A stretch of 64,000 nucleotides of DNA from Planctomycetota bacterium (lineage in GTDB: Bacteria; Planctomycetota; B15-G4; SIAN01): the NCBI GenBank assembly GCA_016795285.1, contig JAEUIC010000001.1:1-64000 (forward strand), in the 5' to 3' direction. Made by a program: the position numbers and the translations under genes. Under the pieces are notes generated by a model. The model was not told where the DNA came from and ran no database searches. It was given only the letters and a program-made list of their open reading frames with translations. The first letter of the stretch is position 1, and each line of letters starts with the position of its first letter. Positions 36,837 to 46,072 of the stretch are shown piece by piece.

Positions 36837-38963
36837 ATGAGCTCGCTCGCCCCCATCGCCGCCCTGCTGCTCGCCCGCGCGCCGCAGGAGCCGCCGGCCG
36901 ACGAGCCGCGCCCGATCGTGCCGGTCGCCCCGGTCGTCGTCACGCCGACGCGCGGCGCGGAGTCGTCGCTCGAGGTGCCGGCCAGCGTCACCGTCCGCGA
37001 TCTCGAGCGGATCCGCCGCATGGTCCCGCAGAGCACCCCCGACGCCCTGCGCGAAGTGCCGGGCCTCAACGTGCAGAAGAGCAACCAGGGCGGCGGCTCG
37101 CCGATCCTGCGCGGCCGCTCGGGCAAGGACGTGCTGCTGCTGATCGACGGCCAGCGCTTCAGCAACACGACGTTCCGGCGCAACCACCAGTACCTCAACA
37201 CGCTCGACCTCTTCGCGCTCGACGGGATCGAGGTGGTGCACGGGCCGGCGTCGGTGCTCTACGGGTCGGATGCGATGGGCGGCGCGGTCAACCTGCTCGG
37301 CGCGCGGCGCCCCATCGAAGGGGTGGACGACTGGGGCGGGCGCGTCTACCTGCAGCACGACACGGTCAACGCCGGCCTGATCGGCCACGTCGACGCCAAC
37401 GCCGAGTGGGACGGCTGGGGCCTCCTCGCCGGTTTCACCTCGCGCCATCTCGCTGACGTGTCAGCAGGCCGCGTCGGCGGCGACCCGATCGGCGCCGTCG
37501 ATCGCGGCGGCGAGCAGGAGCCGACCGGCTACCGCGAGCGCGACCTGAACCTGAGCCTCACGCGCCAGCTCGGCGATCACGACACGCTCGACTACCTGCT
37601 GCTCTACAGCCGCCAATGGAACGTGCCGGCCAGCGAGCGGCTGATCGCCAACGACGAGAACCCGAACCCCTCCGACCTGCAGCGCGACTTCGATCCGCAG
37701 CGGCTGCGCTGGCACCAACTGCGCTGGCGCCACGAGGACGAGGGGGCGCTGCTGGAATCGGCGCAGGCGATCGCGAGCCTGAACGCGCCGGTCGAAGGGC
37801 GCCGCCGCGTGCGCGCTTCGTCGCCGAGCGTCACCACCGTCGAGCGGGACGAGGTGATGGCGCCCGGCCTCTCGCTGCAGGCGGGGCTGCGCGTCGATCC
37901 GGCCCATCTGCTGACCGTCGGCGCCGAGGGCTACTTCGAGCGGATCAACCCCGACAGCTACACCATCGACTCCGCGGCGAACACGGTCACGCCGGGTGCG
38001 AGCGGCCGCTATCCCGACGGCGCGCGTTACGACACGCTCGGCGTCTACGCGCAGGACGAGTGGCGCTTCGGCGACGGCTGGGAGTGGGTGAACGGCGTGC
38101 GCGCCTCGCGGGTCGCGGTCGACCTCGACTTCGAGGGGCTCACCGTCGGCACGGCCGGCCCGTTCGGGAAGTTCGACGAGGAGTTCGACGACGTCACCTT
38201 CGCCACCGGCCTCAGCAAGCAGTTCGACGACACGCGCTCGCTCTACGTGTCGCTCTCGCGCGGCTTCCGGGCGCCGAACCTCGACGACCTCGCCGTGGTC
38301 GGCGACTTCGCGGCGGGCGATCGTGTCCCCAACTTCGCGGTCGACGCGGAGAAGGTCTGGAACGCCGAGCTTGGCGCGAAGCAGGCCGATGCGCGCACGA
38401 CGGCGCAGGCCGCGCTCGCGGTCGCCTGGTACGAGGACCTGCTGACCAACGAGTTCGCCTTCACGTCGGGCGGCACCGACTACTTCGTGGTCGACAACGC
38501 CGGCCGCGCGGTCATCTACTCGGCCGAGCTCGCGGTGGCGCAGGTGGTGAACGAGGCCGACTCGTTGGGCCTGCGCCACACGCTCGAGCTCCAGGCGTCG
38601 GCCAGCTTCGGCCGCAACCGCAGCGATCGCGAGCCGGTCAGCAAGATCCCGGCGCCGGAGGGCTTGCTCGCCTGGCGCGTCGACGACGAGGCGGCGAGCC
38701 GCCCCTGGTGGGCCGAGGCGTACGCGCGCGGCGCACTGGCGCAGCGCCGCCTCGCCGCGGTCGACAAAGCCGACCCGCGCTTCCCCGACAGCGGCACGCC
38801 TGCGTGGTGGACCTTCAACCTCCGCACCGGCCTCGAGGTGGCGCGCGCGACGACGCTCACGCTCGCGCTCGAGAACCTCTTCAACTACCGCTACCGCCTG
38901 CACGGCTCCGGCATCGACGCCCCCGGCCGCAACTTCATCACCGCGCTCGAGTGGCGGTTCTGA
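36837..38963 (+). CDS. TonB-dependent outer-membrane receptor
   Basis: 708 residues from ATG 36837. The signal peptide is short (SSLAPIAALLLARAPQ). The plug domain follows: PVVVTPTRGAESSLEVPASVTV, ALREVPGLNVQKSNQGGGSPILRGRSGKDVLLLIDGQR, and GIEVVHGPASVLYGSDAMGGAVNLL are the usual signatures of BtuB/FepA-like receptors. The 22-strand barrel fills the rest, with SLSRGFRAPNLDDLAVVGDF near the C-terminal side and a final aromatic (ITALEWRF). The TonB box is probably VVVTPTR. It should import a siderophore, vitamin or similar ligand; no transporter genes lie next to it to say which. Confidence 0.93.
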   Translation: MSSLAPIAALLLARAPQEPPADEPRPIVPVAPVVVTPTRGAESSLEVPASVTVRDLERIRRMVPQSTPDALREVPGLNVQKSNQGGGSPILRGRSGKDVLLLIDGQRFSNTTFRRNHQYLNTLDLFALDGIEVVHGPASVLYGSDAMGGAVNLLGARRPIEGVDDWGGRVYLQHDTVNAGLIGHVDANAEWDGWGLLAGFTSRHLADVSAGRVGGDPIGAVDRGGEQEPTGYRERDLNLSLTRQLGDHDTLDYLLLYSRQWNVPASERLIANDENPNPSDLQRDFDPQRLRWHQLRWRHEDEGALLESAQAIASLNAPVEGRRRVRASSPSVTTVERDEVMAPGLSLQAGLRVDPAHLLTVGAEGYFERINPDSYTIDSAANTVTPGASGRYPDGARYDTLGVYAQDEWRFGDGWEWVNGVRASRVAVDLDFEGLTVGTAGPFGKFDEEFDDVTFATGLSKQFDDTRSLYVSLSRGFRAPNLDDLAVVGDFAAGDRVPNFAVDAEKVWNAELGAKQADARTTAQAALAVAWYEDLLTNEFAFTSGGTDYFVVDNAGRAVIYSAELAVAQVVNEADSLGLRHTLELQASASFGRNRSDREPVSKIPAPEGLLAWRVDDEAASRPWWAEAYARGALAQRRLAAVDKADPRFPDSGTPAWWTFNLRTGLEVARATTLTLALENLFNYRYRLHGSGIDAPGRNFITALEWRF

Positions 38964-38964
38964 G

Positions 38965-38997
38965 GGGGGCGGGGGCTCCCAGCCGATCGCCGCCCCC
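38965..38997. terminator. Terminator-like hairpin between convergent genes
   Basis: GGGGGCGG at 38965-38972 pairs with CCGCCCCC at 38990-38997 in the 42-base gap between the receptor stop and the opposing ankyrin-gene stop. Confidence 0.5.
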
Positions 38998-39005
38998 TCG
39001 CGCCG

Positions 39006-40925
39006 CTACTCCCTCGCGCCGGCGGCGCGCAGGGCGGCGACGTGGTGGAGATGGCCGCTCGCCCGCGCGATCGACAGCGGCGTCGCGCCGTCGTTCGCCT
39101 TCGCGTGCAGGTCAGCGCCCGCCGCCAGGAGGCGCTCGAGCAGGCGCGAGTCGCCGCGGTCGACGCGCGCGGCCCAGTGGAGGGCGGTGCGGCCCTCCGC
39201 GTCGCGCGCCGCGACGTTCGCCCCCTTCGCCAGGAGGAGGAGCGCGACCTTGTCGCGGCCGTCCTGGGTCGCCAGCAGCAGCGCCGACTCGCCGGTGGCG
39301 ACCGTCGCGTTCGGCGTCGCACCGTGGTCGATCAGCCACTCGACCATCGCGACATCGCCCTGGAATCCGGCGAAGACCAGCGGCGTGCAGCCTTCGGCAT
39401 CGACCGCGTCGATCGCGGCACCGTGCGCCAGCAGCAGCTCGGTCTTGCGGACGTCGCCCGACAGCGCCGCGGCGTGGAGCGGCGTCGCGCCCCGGCCATC
39501 GGCGGCGCGCGCGTCGGCGCCGGCGCGCAGCAGGAGCCGCAACGACTCGAGCGCGCCGTCCTGCGCCGCCGCCAGCCAGGTCGCCGTGCGGCCGTTCTGC
39601 GCGCGCGCCTCGATCGGCGCCCCGGCCTGCAGCAGCCGCGCGACCAGCGCGGCGTCGGGCAGCGCCGCCATCAGCGGCGTGAGACCGGCGCGCCCCGCTG
39701 CGGCGAGCGACGCATCGGCCGGCTCCGCCGCCAGCGCGCGATCGATCGCGGCGGCGTCGCCGGCCAGGATCGCTTCGACGAGCGGCGGGAGGGGCGGCTC
39801 GACGACCGTCGTCGCCGCGCGCGGCAGCGGCGTGATCGTGCTCCACAGCGGCGAGCGCCCCGGCCGCTGCTCGAGCAGCAGCGCGCTGGTGGCGTACGCG
39901 CTGGCGGCGTAGGAGATGAACTGATCGTCGTCGTGCGGGAAGCCGCTGTCGAACGGCGCGAGTCCCTCGCCGAAGCGGCGGGTCGCGACGTGCCAGCTGC
40001 CGTCCGGCAGCTGCGTCGAGCGCAGGTACGCGGCGCCGCGCTGCCAGGCCGGATCCTCGATCGCCATGCCGCCCGCCTGGTTCAGCGCCAGCAGCGCTTG
40101 CCCGGTCGCATAGGCGTCGCTCGCGCGGGTCGGCAGCTGCGCGAATCCGCCGTCGGAACGCTGCGCCTGCGCGAGCTCGCGCGACGCGGCCTCCACCAGC
40201 GTCGGCGCCGCGCCGCTCCACGCCAGCCCGAACAACCGCAGCGCCAACTCCTCGCCATCGCGAGGCGTCGCGGCGACGAGCCAGCGGCGCGCGCGCGCCA
40301 CTCGCTCGGCGAACTCCTCCGCGCGACCCGGCGGCGCTGCGAGCTGCAGCACGCGCACCGCGACCGCCGTCGCCGCGAGGTCGCTGTCCTCGAGCGGCGG
40401 CCGCCGGCTCCCCGAGCGCCAGCTGCCGTCCTGGTGCTGCTGCGCGGCGAGGAATCGGACGCGCGCATCGGTGTGGAGATCGGCGGCGTAGCCGGACGCC
40501 GCGAGCCCCAAGAGCTTCCACGACAGCCCCACCTGCGCGTTGATGCCGGCGTCGCCGAGCAGCACGTCCTCGCGCGCCGCCGGCAGGCTCGCCGCCACGC
40601 GCTCGTCCAGCGCCTTCGCCAGCGCCTCGTCGACCGCGACGCCCCGCTCGCGCGCCAGCGCCACGGTCAGCGCGCCGAGCGACTGGTGGTGGCACGAGAT
40701 GCAGCTGCGCTTCGTGAACCACGTCATCGCGCTCTGCTGCAGCAGCGGCAGCGCCCGCGACACGGCGGCGAGCGACGGCGACTCGGCGGGCGACGTCCCC
40801 GCCCGCGCGCGGGCAGGCGACGTGAAGCCGAGCAGCGCGAGCCATGCGCCCGTCCGCAGCGCGCGCGCGAGCTGCCGCCGCCCGCTCGCACGCCCCTCGC
40901 CGCGCCGCCGTGACCGCTGGTCCAT
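39006..40925 (-). CDS. Secreted alpha/alpha-toroid protein with c-heme motif and ankyrin repeats
   Basis: 639 residues. The ATG at 40925 follows a strong GGAGGAG site. A signal peptide (about 20-42) precedes MTWFTKRSCISCHHQSLG, whose CISCH (Cys75, Cys78, His79) is a c-type heme-binding motif. Residues 80-390 are squalene-cyclase-like toroid repeats (QQHQDGSWRSGS, QRSDGGFAQLP, STQLPDGSWHVATR). Residues 410-639 hold about seven ankyrin repeats (GLTPLMAAL, GRTATWLAAAQDG, GATPLHAAALSGDVRKTELLLAHGA, GRTALHWAARVDRG). The fusion could join electron transfer or heme sensing to protein binding in the periplasm; no function is established. Confidence 0.82.
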   Translation of the reverse strand: MDQRSRRRGEGRASGRRQLARALRTGAWLALLGFTSPARARAGTSPAESPSLAAVSRALPLLQQSAMTWFTKRSCISCHHQSLGALTVALARERGVAVDEALAKALDERVAASLPAAREDVLLGDAGINAQVGLSWKLLGLAASGYAADLHTDARVRFLAAQQHQDGSWRSGSRRPPLEDSDLAATAVAVRVLQLAAPPGRAEEFAERVARARRWLVAATPRDGEELALRLFGLAWSGAAPTLVEAASRELAQAQRSDGGFAQLPTRASDAYATGQALLALNQAGGMAIEDPAWQRGAAYLRSTQLPDGSWHVATRRFGEGLAPFDSGFPHDDDQFISYAASAYATSALLLEQRPGRSPLWSTITPLPRAATTVVEPPLPPLVEAILAGDAAAIDRALAAEPADASLAAAGRAGLTPLMAALPDAALVARLLQAGAPIEARAQNGRTATWLAAAQDGALESLRLLLRAGADARAADGRGATPLHAAALSGDVRKTELLLAHGAAIDAVDAEGCTPLVFAGFQGDVAMVEWLIDHGATPNATVATGESALLLATQDGRDKVALLLLAKGANVAARDAEGRTALHWAARVDRGDSRLLERLLAAGADLHAKANDGATPLSIARASGHLHHVAALRAAGARE

Positions 40926-41207
40926 CGACTCCTCCTCCGCTCCCCAACCGGATCGGCGAAGCAGCGTCACGGGAAACGGCCCCCTCGCGTGGGCGAGCCT
41001 CAGCGCGCGCGCCGCGGCTCGTTGCGCGCCGGTCGCACGCTGCCGCCGCGCAACCCACAGGGTCCGGCCGTCGTCGAGCGGCACATCGTATGCCTCCCGA
41101 TCTGCCGGCGCCGGCGTCCGGACCGGACGCCCCACCGGCGAAACCGTCGAGCCGCGCGGCGCATCGCACGCGCGACTCTTCGCGAGCCCGGAACAGGAGT
41201 ACGTCCG

Positions 41208-41699
41208 ATGAAGCTCGAGCAGCGCATGAGCCAGCCGGTCCTCAAGGTGAACGTCGACGACGATCTCCAACGCGCGGCGCAGCTCCTCTGGGAGCACGAC
41301 TGCGGCGCCCTGGTCGTCGTCGACATCGAGGGGAAGCTCGCCGGGATGGTCACCGATCGCGACCTCTGCATGGCCGCGTGGACGCGCGGGCTGCCCCTCT
41401 CCGCGATCCCGGTCCGCACGGCGATGGCCACCAACGTCGTCCGCTGCCGCGCGAGCGACAGCGACGAGGACGCCGCCCGCCTGATGGCGAGCCACCAGGT
41501 CCGCCGCCTGCCGATCGTCGACGCCGACGATCGCCCGCTCGGGCTGGTGGCGCTGGCCGATCTCGCCCGCGCCGCCGCGACCGCGCGCGACCCAGCGGCC
41601 GCTCGCCGCGTCACGGAGACGCTCGCCGCGGTGACGCGCCGGCGCGAGGCGGAGCCGAAGGCGGTCGGGAAGGCGGCGGCGAGCAGCGCGGGCGGGTAG
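41208..41699 (+). CDS. CBS-domain protein
   Basis: 163 residues. The ATG at 41208 follows ACAGGAG. Two CBS motifs make a Bateman module: MSQPVLKVNVDDDLQRAAQL...CGALVVVDIEGKLAGMVTDRDL (about 7-55) and AMATNVVRCRASDSDEDAARLM...VRRLPIVDADDRPLGLVALADLAR (about 72-122). Such stand-alone pairs bind AMP, ATP or SAM and act as cytosolic regulators. The last 40 residues are basic and Ala-rich. It is the last host-type gene before the insertion-sequence debris. Confidence 0.9.
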   Translation: MKLEQRMSQPVLKVNVDDDLQRAAQLLWEHDCGALVVVDIEGKLAGMVTDRDLCMAAWTRGLPLSAIPVRTAMATNVVRCRASDSDEDAARLMASHQVRRLPIVDADDRPLGLVALADLARAAATARDPAAARRVTETLAAVTRRREAEPKAVGKAAASSAGG

Positions 41700-41782
41700 C
41701 TCGCGGATGCGAGCGATGGCGGCGGGCGCGGCTGGAGAAGAACCTGGCGGCGGGAGGTCTCGATCTGTCACGTTCGGTGAAT

Positions 41783-42496
41783 GGTCCGATCGCGATGCTT
41801 GGCGACTACGCAGGCCACATCCAGGCCGACGCGTTCGCGGGCTACGACGTCTTCTTCGCGCCGCGTGGGCGGGCGATCGAGGTCGGCTGCTGGGCGCACG
41901 CGCGTCGCTACTTCGTGCGAGCGCGAGACAGCGACGCGACGCTGGCGGACGAGGGGCTCGAGCGGATCGGGCGGCTCTACGCAGCGGAGCGTGTCGCGAA
42001 GCTGCACGGCTTCGATGCGGATGGCCTGCGCGAGCTGCGGCAGGGCTCGGCGCGTCCAGTGCTCGCGGAACTGAAGGAGTGGCTCGAAGCCACGAAGCCG
42101 AAGGTGCTCGACAAGAGCCCCTTGGCGAACGCGATCCACTACGCGCTCGCGAACTGGGCGGCGCTGGTGCGCTACGTCGAGGACGGCCGCCTCAACATCG
42201 ACAACCTGCCGGCGGAGCGCGCGCTGCGCGCCGTCGCTGTCGGTCGCAAGAACTGGCTGATGGTCGGCAACGTCCGCGGTGGGAAGGCCGCCGCCGTGCT
42301 CTACACGCTGGTCCAGACCTGCAAGGAGATCGGCGTCGTACCGCAGACGTACTTGCGAGACGTGCTGCTCCGGATCGGACGCGAGACCGACGTCGCCAAG
42401 CTCACCCCGCACGGCTGGAAGCAGCACTTCGCCGGCCAGGTCGAGCAAGAGCTCTCCCGAGCCGAGCAGGTCATCCGCTCCGCGCTGTCGCGCTGA
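41783..42496 (+). pseudogene. IS66-family transposase (TnpC), 5'-truncated
   Basis: About 237 residues of the catalytic half of an IS66 transposase. It begins at GPIAMLGDYAGHIQADAFAGY (an Asp-bearing strand), continues with CWAHARRYF, and has the catalytic Glu in NIDNLPAERALRAVAVGRKNW. It ends PHGWKQHFAGQVEQE. The N-terminal coiled-coil and zinc-finger half is missing, so the copy is dead. It is followed by a 62-base tail ending GGCGTGACGGATAC (42556), which looks like the right end of the element. A second, shorter copy follows directly. Confidence 0.88.
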
Positions 42497-42556
42497 GCGC
42501 CAAGCACCGAGTTACCGCCGCGCCGCGGTCAAGGCGTGCTTGGCGTGACGGATACC
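42494..42556. repeat. IS66 right-end sequence, copy 1
   Basis: From the transposase stop to CGTGACGGATAC. The same 62-base stretch, with about six differences, recurs after the next fragment (42965-43026), which marks it as the 3' end of the element with its terminal inverted repeat (GTATCCGTCACGCC read inward). Confidence 0.7.
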
Positions 42557-42571
42557 GAGCTCACGCGGGCG

Positions 42572-42967
42572 AAGGTCCTGGACAAGAGCCCGCTGGCGAA
42601 GGCGATCGACTACGCACGATCGAACTGGCGGGCGCTCTCGCGCTACGTCGAGGACGGTCGGCTCGCGATCGACAACCTGCCGGCGGAGCGCGCGCTGCGT
42701 GCGGTGGCGGTCGGCCGCAAGAACTGGCTGATGGTCGGCAACGTCCGCGGTGGCAAGGCTGCCGCCGTGCTCTATTCGCTTGTGCAGACCTGCAAGGAGA
42801 TCGGCATCGTGCCGCAGTTCTACCTGCGCGACGTGCTGCTGCGCATCGGCAGGGAGAGCGACGTCACCAAGCTCACCCCGCACGGCTGGAAGATCCACTT
42901 CGCCGGCCAGGTCGAGCAGGAACTCACCCGCGCCGAGGAAGTCATCCGCGCCGCGCTGTCGCGCTGA
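42572..42967 (+). pseudogene. IS66-family transposase, shorter 5'-truncated second copy
   Basis: The frame encodes KVLDKSPLAKAIDYARSNW to AALSR, the last 131 residues of an IS66 transposase about 85% like the preceding copy. It starts just 16 bases after that copy's right end, so it has lost its 5' two-thirds. It keeps the catalytic Glu region but cannot work alone. Its own right end is at 42965-43026. Confidence 0.85.
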
Positions 42968-43026
42968 GCGCCAAGCTCCGAGCTACCGCCGCGCGGCAGT
43001 CAAGGCGTGCGTGGCGTGACGGATAC

Positions 43027-43241
43027 GCTGGAATCGACCACGACGTGCCAAAATGGCCTTCCGGACGTCCACGAGGCTTCGGCGTCGGCGCAGACACGTC
43101 GCCCGCGTACGGTGCCGCAGGGGGCGGCCCGGACTTCTCGTCGATTCGCCGCTCGAGGATCTGAATCCTCGCGAGCAGCCGCCCGACCAGTGCCTCCAGC
43201 TGCTTCGCTCGTGCTCGTGCCGCTTTGCAGCAAGACCTCAT
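43027..43241 (-). pseudogene. Probable IS66-type transposase N-terminal fragment, opposite strand
   Basis: Minus-strand codons read QLEALVGRLLARIQILERRI followed by a Pro-rich linker and PKPRGRPEGHFGTSW. This resembles the N-terminal leucine-zipper and basic PxxRGxxxGHxG segment of IS66 transposases. It ends where the GTATCC end of the other copy begins, as if that element had inserted into it. The identification rests on pattern only. Confidence 0.45.
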
Positions 43242-43390
43242 GCTGCGCGCCCCTCGCTGCGCGCGGACGGTCCAGGGAGTTCGCCCTGCTCCTACCCTCT
43301 CTCATCGGCGGATCGCAGGTGTTCACGCAGCCCGGCTCGGCGAGCACTCACCAGCTTTTTCCTATACGACAGTCTCCAAACGGCAATCGT

Positions 43391-46072
43391 CTACCTTCCT
43401 TTTCCATGCCACCGAAGCAACACAAGACGAATAGTAGTATTACACTCTTCACCGTTGATTAACTCGACCTCAGCATTCCCGCCCCAGCTACCGAGCAGCG
43501 GATCAATGCCAATGGCGCGGACGATCCAAGCTCCTTCACCTAGACCGCGAACTTCAAAGCTCCGATCTCTAGCGGCTCTAACGACTGTTCCAAGCTGAAC
43601 GGCTCCCTCCATTCCTTCAGTTTCACTCACGATTCGCGACAACTCGATTTGTATCGGGACATTGCACTCACCAATAGGAACAATCTCTCCTTTCAGAATC
43701 GCTGTTCCAGGATACCGCAGCTCACGCCAATTGTCTTCCGCCGGCTCGACGCGCAGCCCCCCCCTGATCACCTGGGATCCGGTTCCGCCTTCATCGCAAT
43801 TAGCTTCAACCACCCACGTTCCCGCCGCCACCGACTCAAACACAAACCGCCCATACTCGTCGGTTGCCACCTGTCTACGTCCATCGTGTTTGCCATTTTT
43901 GAACAACAACACACGACATCTGACAACTGGGCTTCCATCTGCGTTAAGTACTGCACCAGACACTCTGCCGAACTTCTGCAGTCTTATCTCAACGATCTCT
44001 TGCAACTGACGCACCCGCTCTGGATCAATTTCAATCCCACTACTCTCATAATGTGCTGCTGTTACCTGGAGCCGAAACATCCCACGATGTGGTATCTTGA
44101 CCATGAACTTTCCATCAACACCTGTAACACAGCGCGCGAGAACTGACTGGTCCTCGACTCCAACTTGACTATGCACAATTATCGCCGCACCCTTAACTCG
44201 AGCCCCATCTGCGGCGTCAACAACCATTCCGTGCACAACTAGCGGCGCCGCAACATCAATCAGATTCGGCCGGCAAAGCGAGGCCGGTGCTAGTTCAACT
44301 GAGCTAAGAAACCCTACTCGTCCATCATCTGTCTCAACTTCAATTCCTACATACGTCCCAGGCTCAATCTCGACCCCGTCGAGTGTCCATTCGCCATCGA
44401 CGTTCTCAAATCTCTTCCCGAATCGGAACCAATCACGACTCGCGAGAACCACTTCCGAACTCGAAGCGTCAACCAATTTAAGCCGAAACGACGTAGCGGG
44501 CAAGCCAGTGGCCGCATCCACGACTGCCCCGCAAGCAGTTCCCGCCCGAGTTAGCACTAGACTAACACTGGCAACAGCGCCAGCACCAAGCTTGCATATT
44601 TGTCGAACATAACCCGGCCTACTTGCAAGGAGCGTCACAGGACAGTCCGGAACGCCCGTCAACTCAAAGGTACCGTCGGCACTCGTTTTCACTGGATCTA
44701 GTAGCACATCGTTTCCGCAGAACATTTCAATAACTGCATCGTTGACTACATCTCCAGCGTCGTCAACTACGGCTCCTCGGATGCTCCTACCATACGACAA
44801 TTGCAATTGTCCAACGTCTAACGCCACGGCACCCGATGGGATTTCGACTTCCGTGACAGTTGGTGCCCACTCTTTTGAGATGGTACTTAGTCTCTGGCGT
44901 CCGTCACTGAGTCCGCGTATTTCGAACGTCCCGTCGGAACCAGACCGCGCCTCCCGACGATCAAACGCATCAACTGAAAAGCCAGCGACAACCCGAACGT
45001 CCTTGACTGGAGCACCGCCGGCTCCGACGAGTTGTCCTCGCAACACAGTCTCTGGTCGCAGTTCAAAGTCAAGCCGACATTCTCCAGGCACTAGTGACAA
45101 ACTCGCCTCAGCTCCTGCATATCCAACCGCCTCAACGTAAACCGTATCCGAAGCTCCAAGCACACCAAGGCCCCGCAGTTCATAGCGACCGCTCTCGTCA
45201 GACGTAACCCCGCCACGTCTGCTGCGGAATGATCTAACTACTGCTCCCGGAATGGACACTCCCGACGTACTGCGGATCAATCCGACCACCACCGCCTCTT
45301 CGCTCAACACAATCTCTGGAACAGGTATCAACTTCCCCGCAGAGCCCTCAACGCGAACGGGCGCCGACATTTCGCCGAATCCAGGCGCCTGTGCGGTGAC
45401 ATGGACCCACCCCAACTGGCTTGGCGCCGGCATCTCATAGCTTCCGTCACCGCGACATTGCACTGGCGCTGAGCCAACCAGTGTTACCTGCGCTCCACTA
45501 ATCGCATTGCCAACCCCATCGACCACTCGTCCTACTAAGCTGCAATCAATCGGAACAAGTACTAGTTGAAACTCTACTTCCTTGTCGCCTCTGCCTACGG
45601 ACCGCTCCTCCATCGATATCCACCCACCTGGCGATTGGCAACTCGCACGGATGAGCAGAGCTATGTCACTCATCACAACGTCACCAGAGAACTCGCCGAA
45701 CACATCAGTCGTGCAGTGAGTTTCACTCTCACTCTTACCGCTCGACGCTCCCCTGAGCAATACGGATATCTGCACATCTGCGTCATCTACTGGATTCCCG
45801 GTGCCTATCTCAACAACACGGCCCACGACTCGAATCCTCTCCCCTCCGTCGAACCTGGAGAGTTCGCGAGTTGCAATCGTTACGCCGTCATCTTTCTGCG
45901 TCGACACTTCACTGCTGAATTCAATCAGCTTCGCCGCACTAGACCGGCGATTGTCGCGTTGTCGCTGCTCGATGCCACCCGAGGACTTGTTTAAGTCACT
46001 AATTACACAAATGAGCGAAGCAACGAGTGCAAACGCCCCCAAGCCCAACCTCAGACGCGCGCTACGACTCAT
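43391..46072 (-). CDS. Large secreted protein of repeated carboxypeptidase-regulatory-like domains
   Basis: 893 residues. A signal anchor lies at residues 8-27 (LGLGAFALVASLICVISDL). The rest is a string of about eight beta-sandwich units of about 85 residues, each with an opening VxGxVxDxxG strand, a TDxxGxF turn and an ALxxxPGY-like loop, for example VVGRVVEIGTGNPVDDADV, GVTSDESGRYELRGL, RSGSDGTFEIRGL, KTSADGTFELTGV, VTGVDGKFMVKI and VATDEYGRFVFESV. This is the CarboxypepD_reg-like (transthyretin-like) fold. The gene overlaps the MauE-type gene as ATGA and is the last of the four-gene operon. Base composition and codon use are far AT-richer than outside the island. Confidence 0.8.
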   Translation of the reverse strand: MSRSARLRLGLGAFALVASLICVISDLNKSSGGIEQRQRDNRRSSAAKLIEFSSEVSTQKDDGVTIATRELSRFDGGERIRVVGRVVEIGTGNPVDDADVQISVLLRGASSGKSESETHCTTDVFGEFSGDVVMSDIALLIRASCQSPGGWISMEERSVGRGDKEVEFQLVLVPIDCSLVGRVVDGVGNAISGAQVTLVGSAPVQCRGDGSYEMPAPSQLGWVHVTAQAPGFGEMSAPVRVEGSAGKLIPVPEIVLSEEAVVVGLIRSTSGVSIPGAVVRSFRSRRGGVTSDESGRYELRGLGVLGASDTVYVEAVGYAGAEASLSLVPGECRLDFELRPETVLRGQLVGAGGAPVKDVRVVAGFSVDAFDRREARSGSDGTFEIRGLSDGRQRLSTISKEWAPTVTEVEIPSGAVALDVGQLQLSYGRSIRGAVVDDAGDVVNDAVIEMFCGNDVLLDPVKTSADGTFELTGVPDCPVTLLASRPGYVRQICKLGAGAVASVSLVLTRAGTACGAVVDAATGLPATSFRLKLVDASSSEVVLASRDWFRFGKRFENVDGEWTLDGVEIEPGTYVGIEVETDDGRVGFLSSVELAPASLCRPNLIDVAAPLVVHGMVVDAADGARVKGAAIIVHSQVGVEDQSVLARCVTGVDGKFMVKIPHRGMFRLQVTAAHYESSGIEIDPERVRQLQEIVEIRLQKFGRVSGAVLNADGSPVVRCRVLLFKNGKHDGRRQVATDEYGRFVFESVAAGTWVVEANCDEGGTGSQVIRGGLRVEPAEDNWRELRYPGTAILKGEIVPIGECNVPIQIELSRIVSETEGMEGAVQLGTVVRAARDRSFEVRGLGEGAWIVRAIGIDPLLGSWGGNAEVELINGEECNTTIRLVLLRWHGKGR

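Noticed and set aside
43649..44146. Plus-strand open frames within the AT-rich island
   Set aside because: All overlap the 893-residue beta-domain gene, lack ribosome sites and have no recognisable domain.
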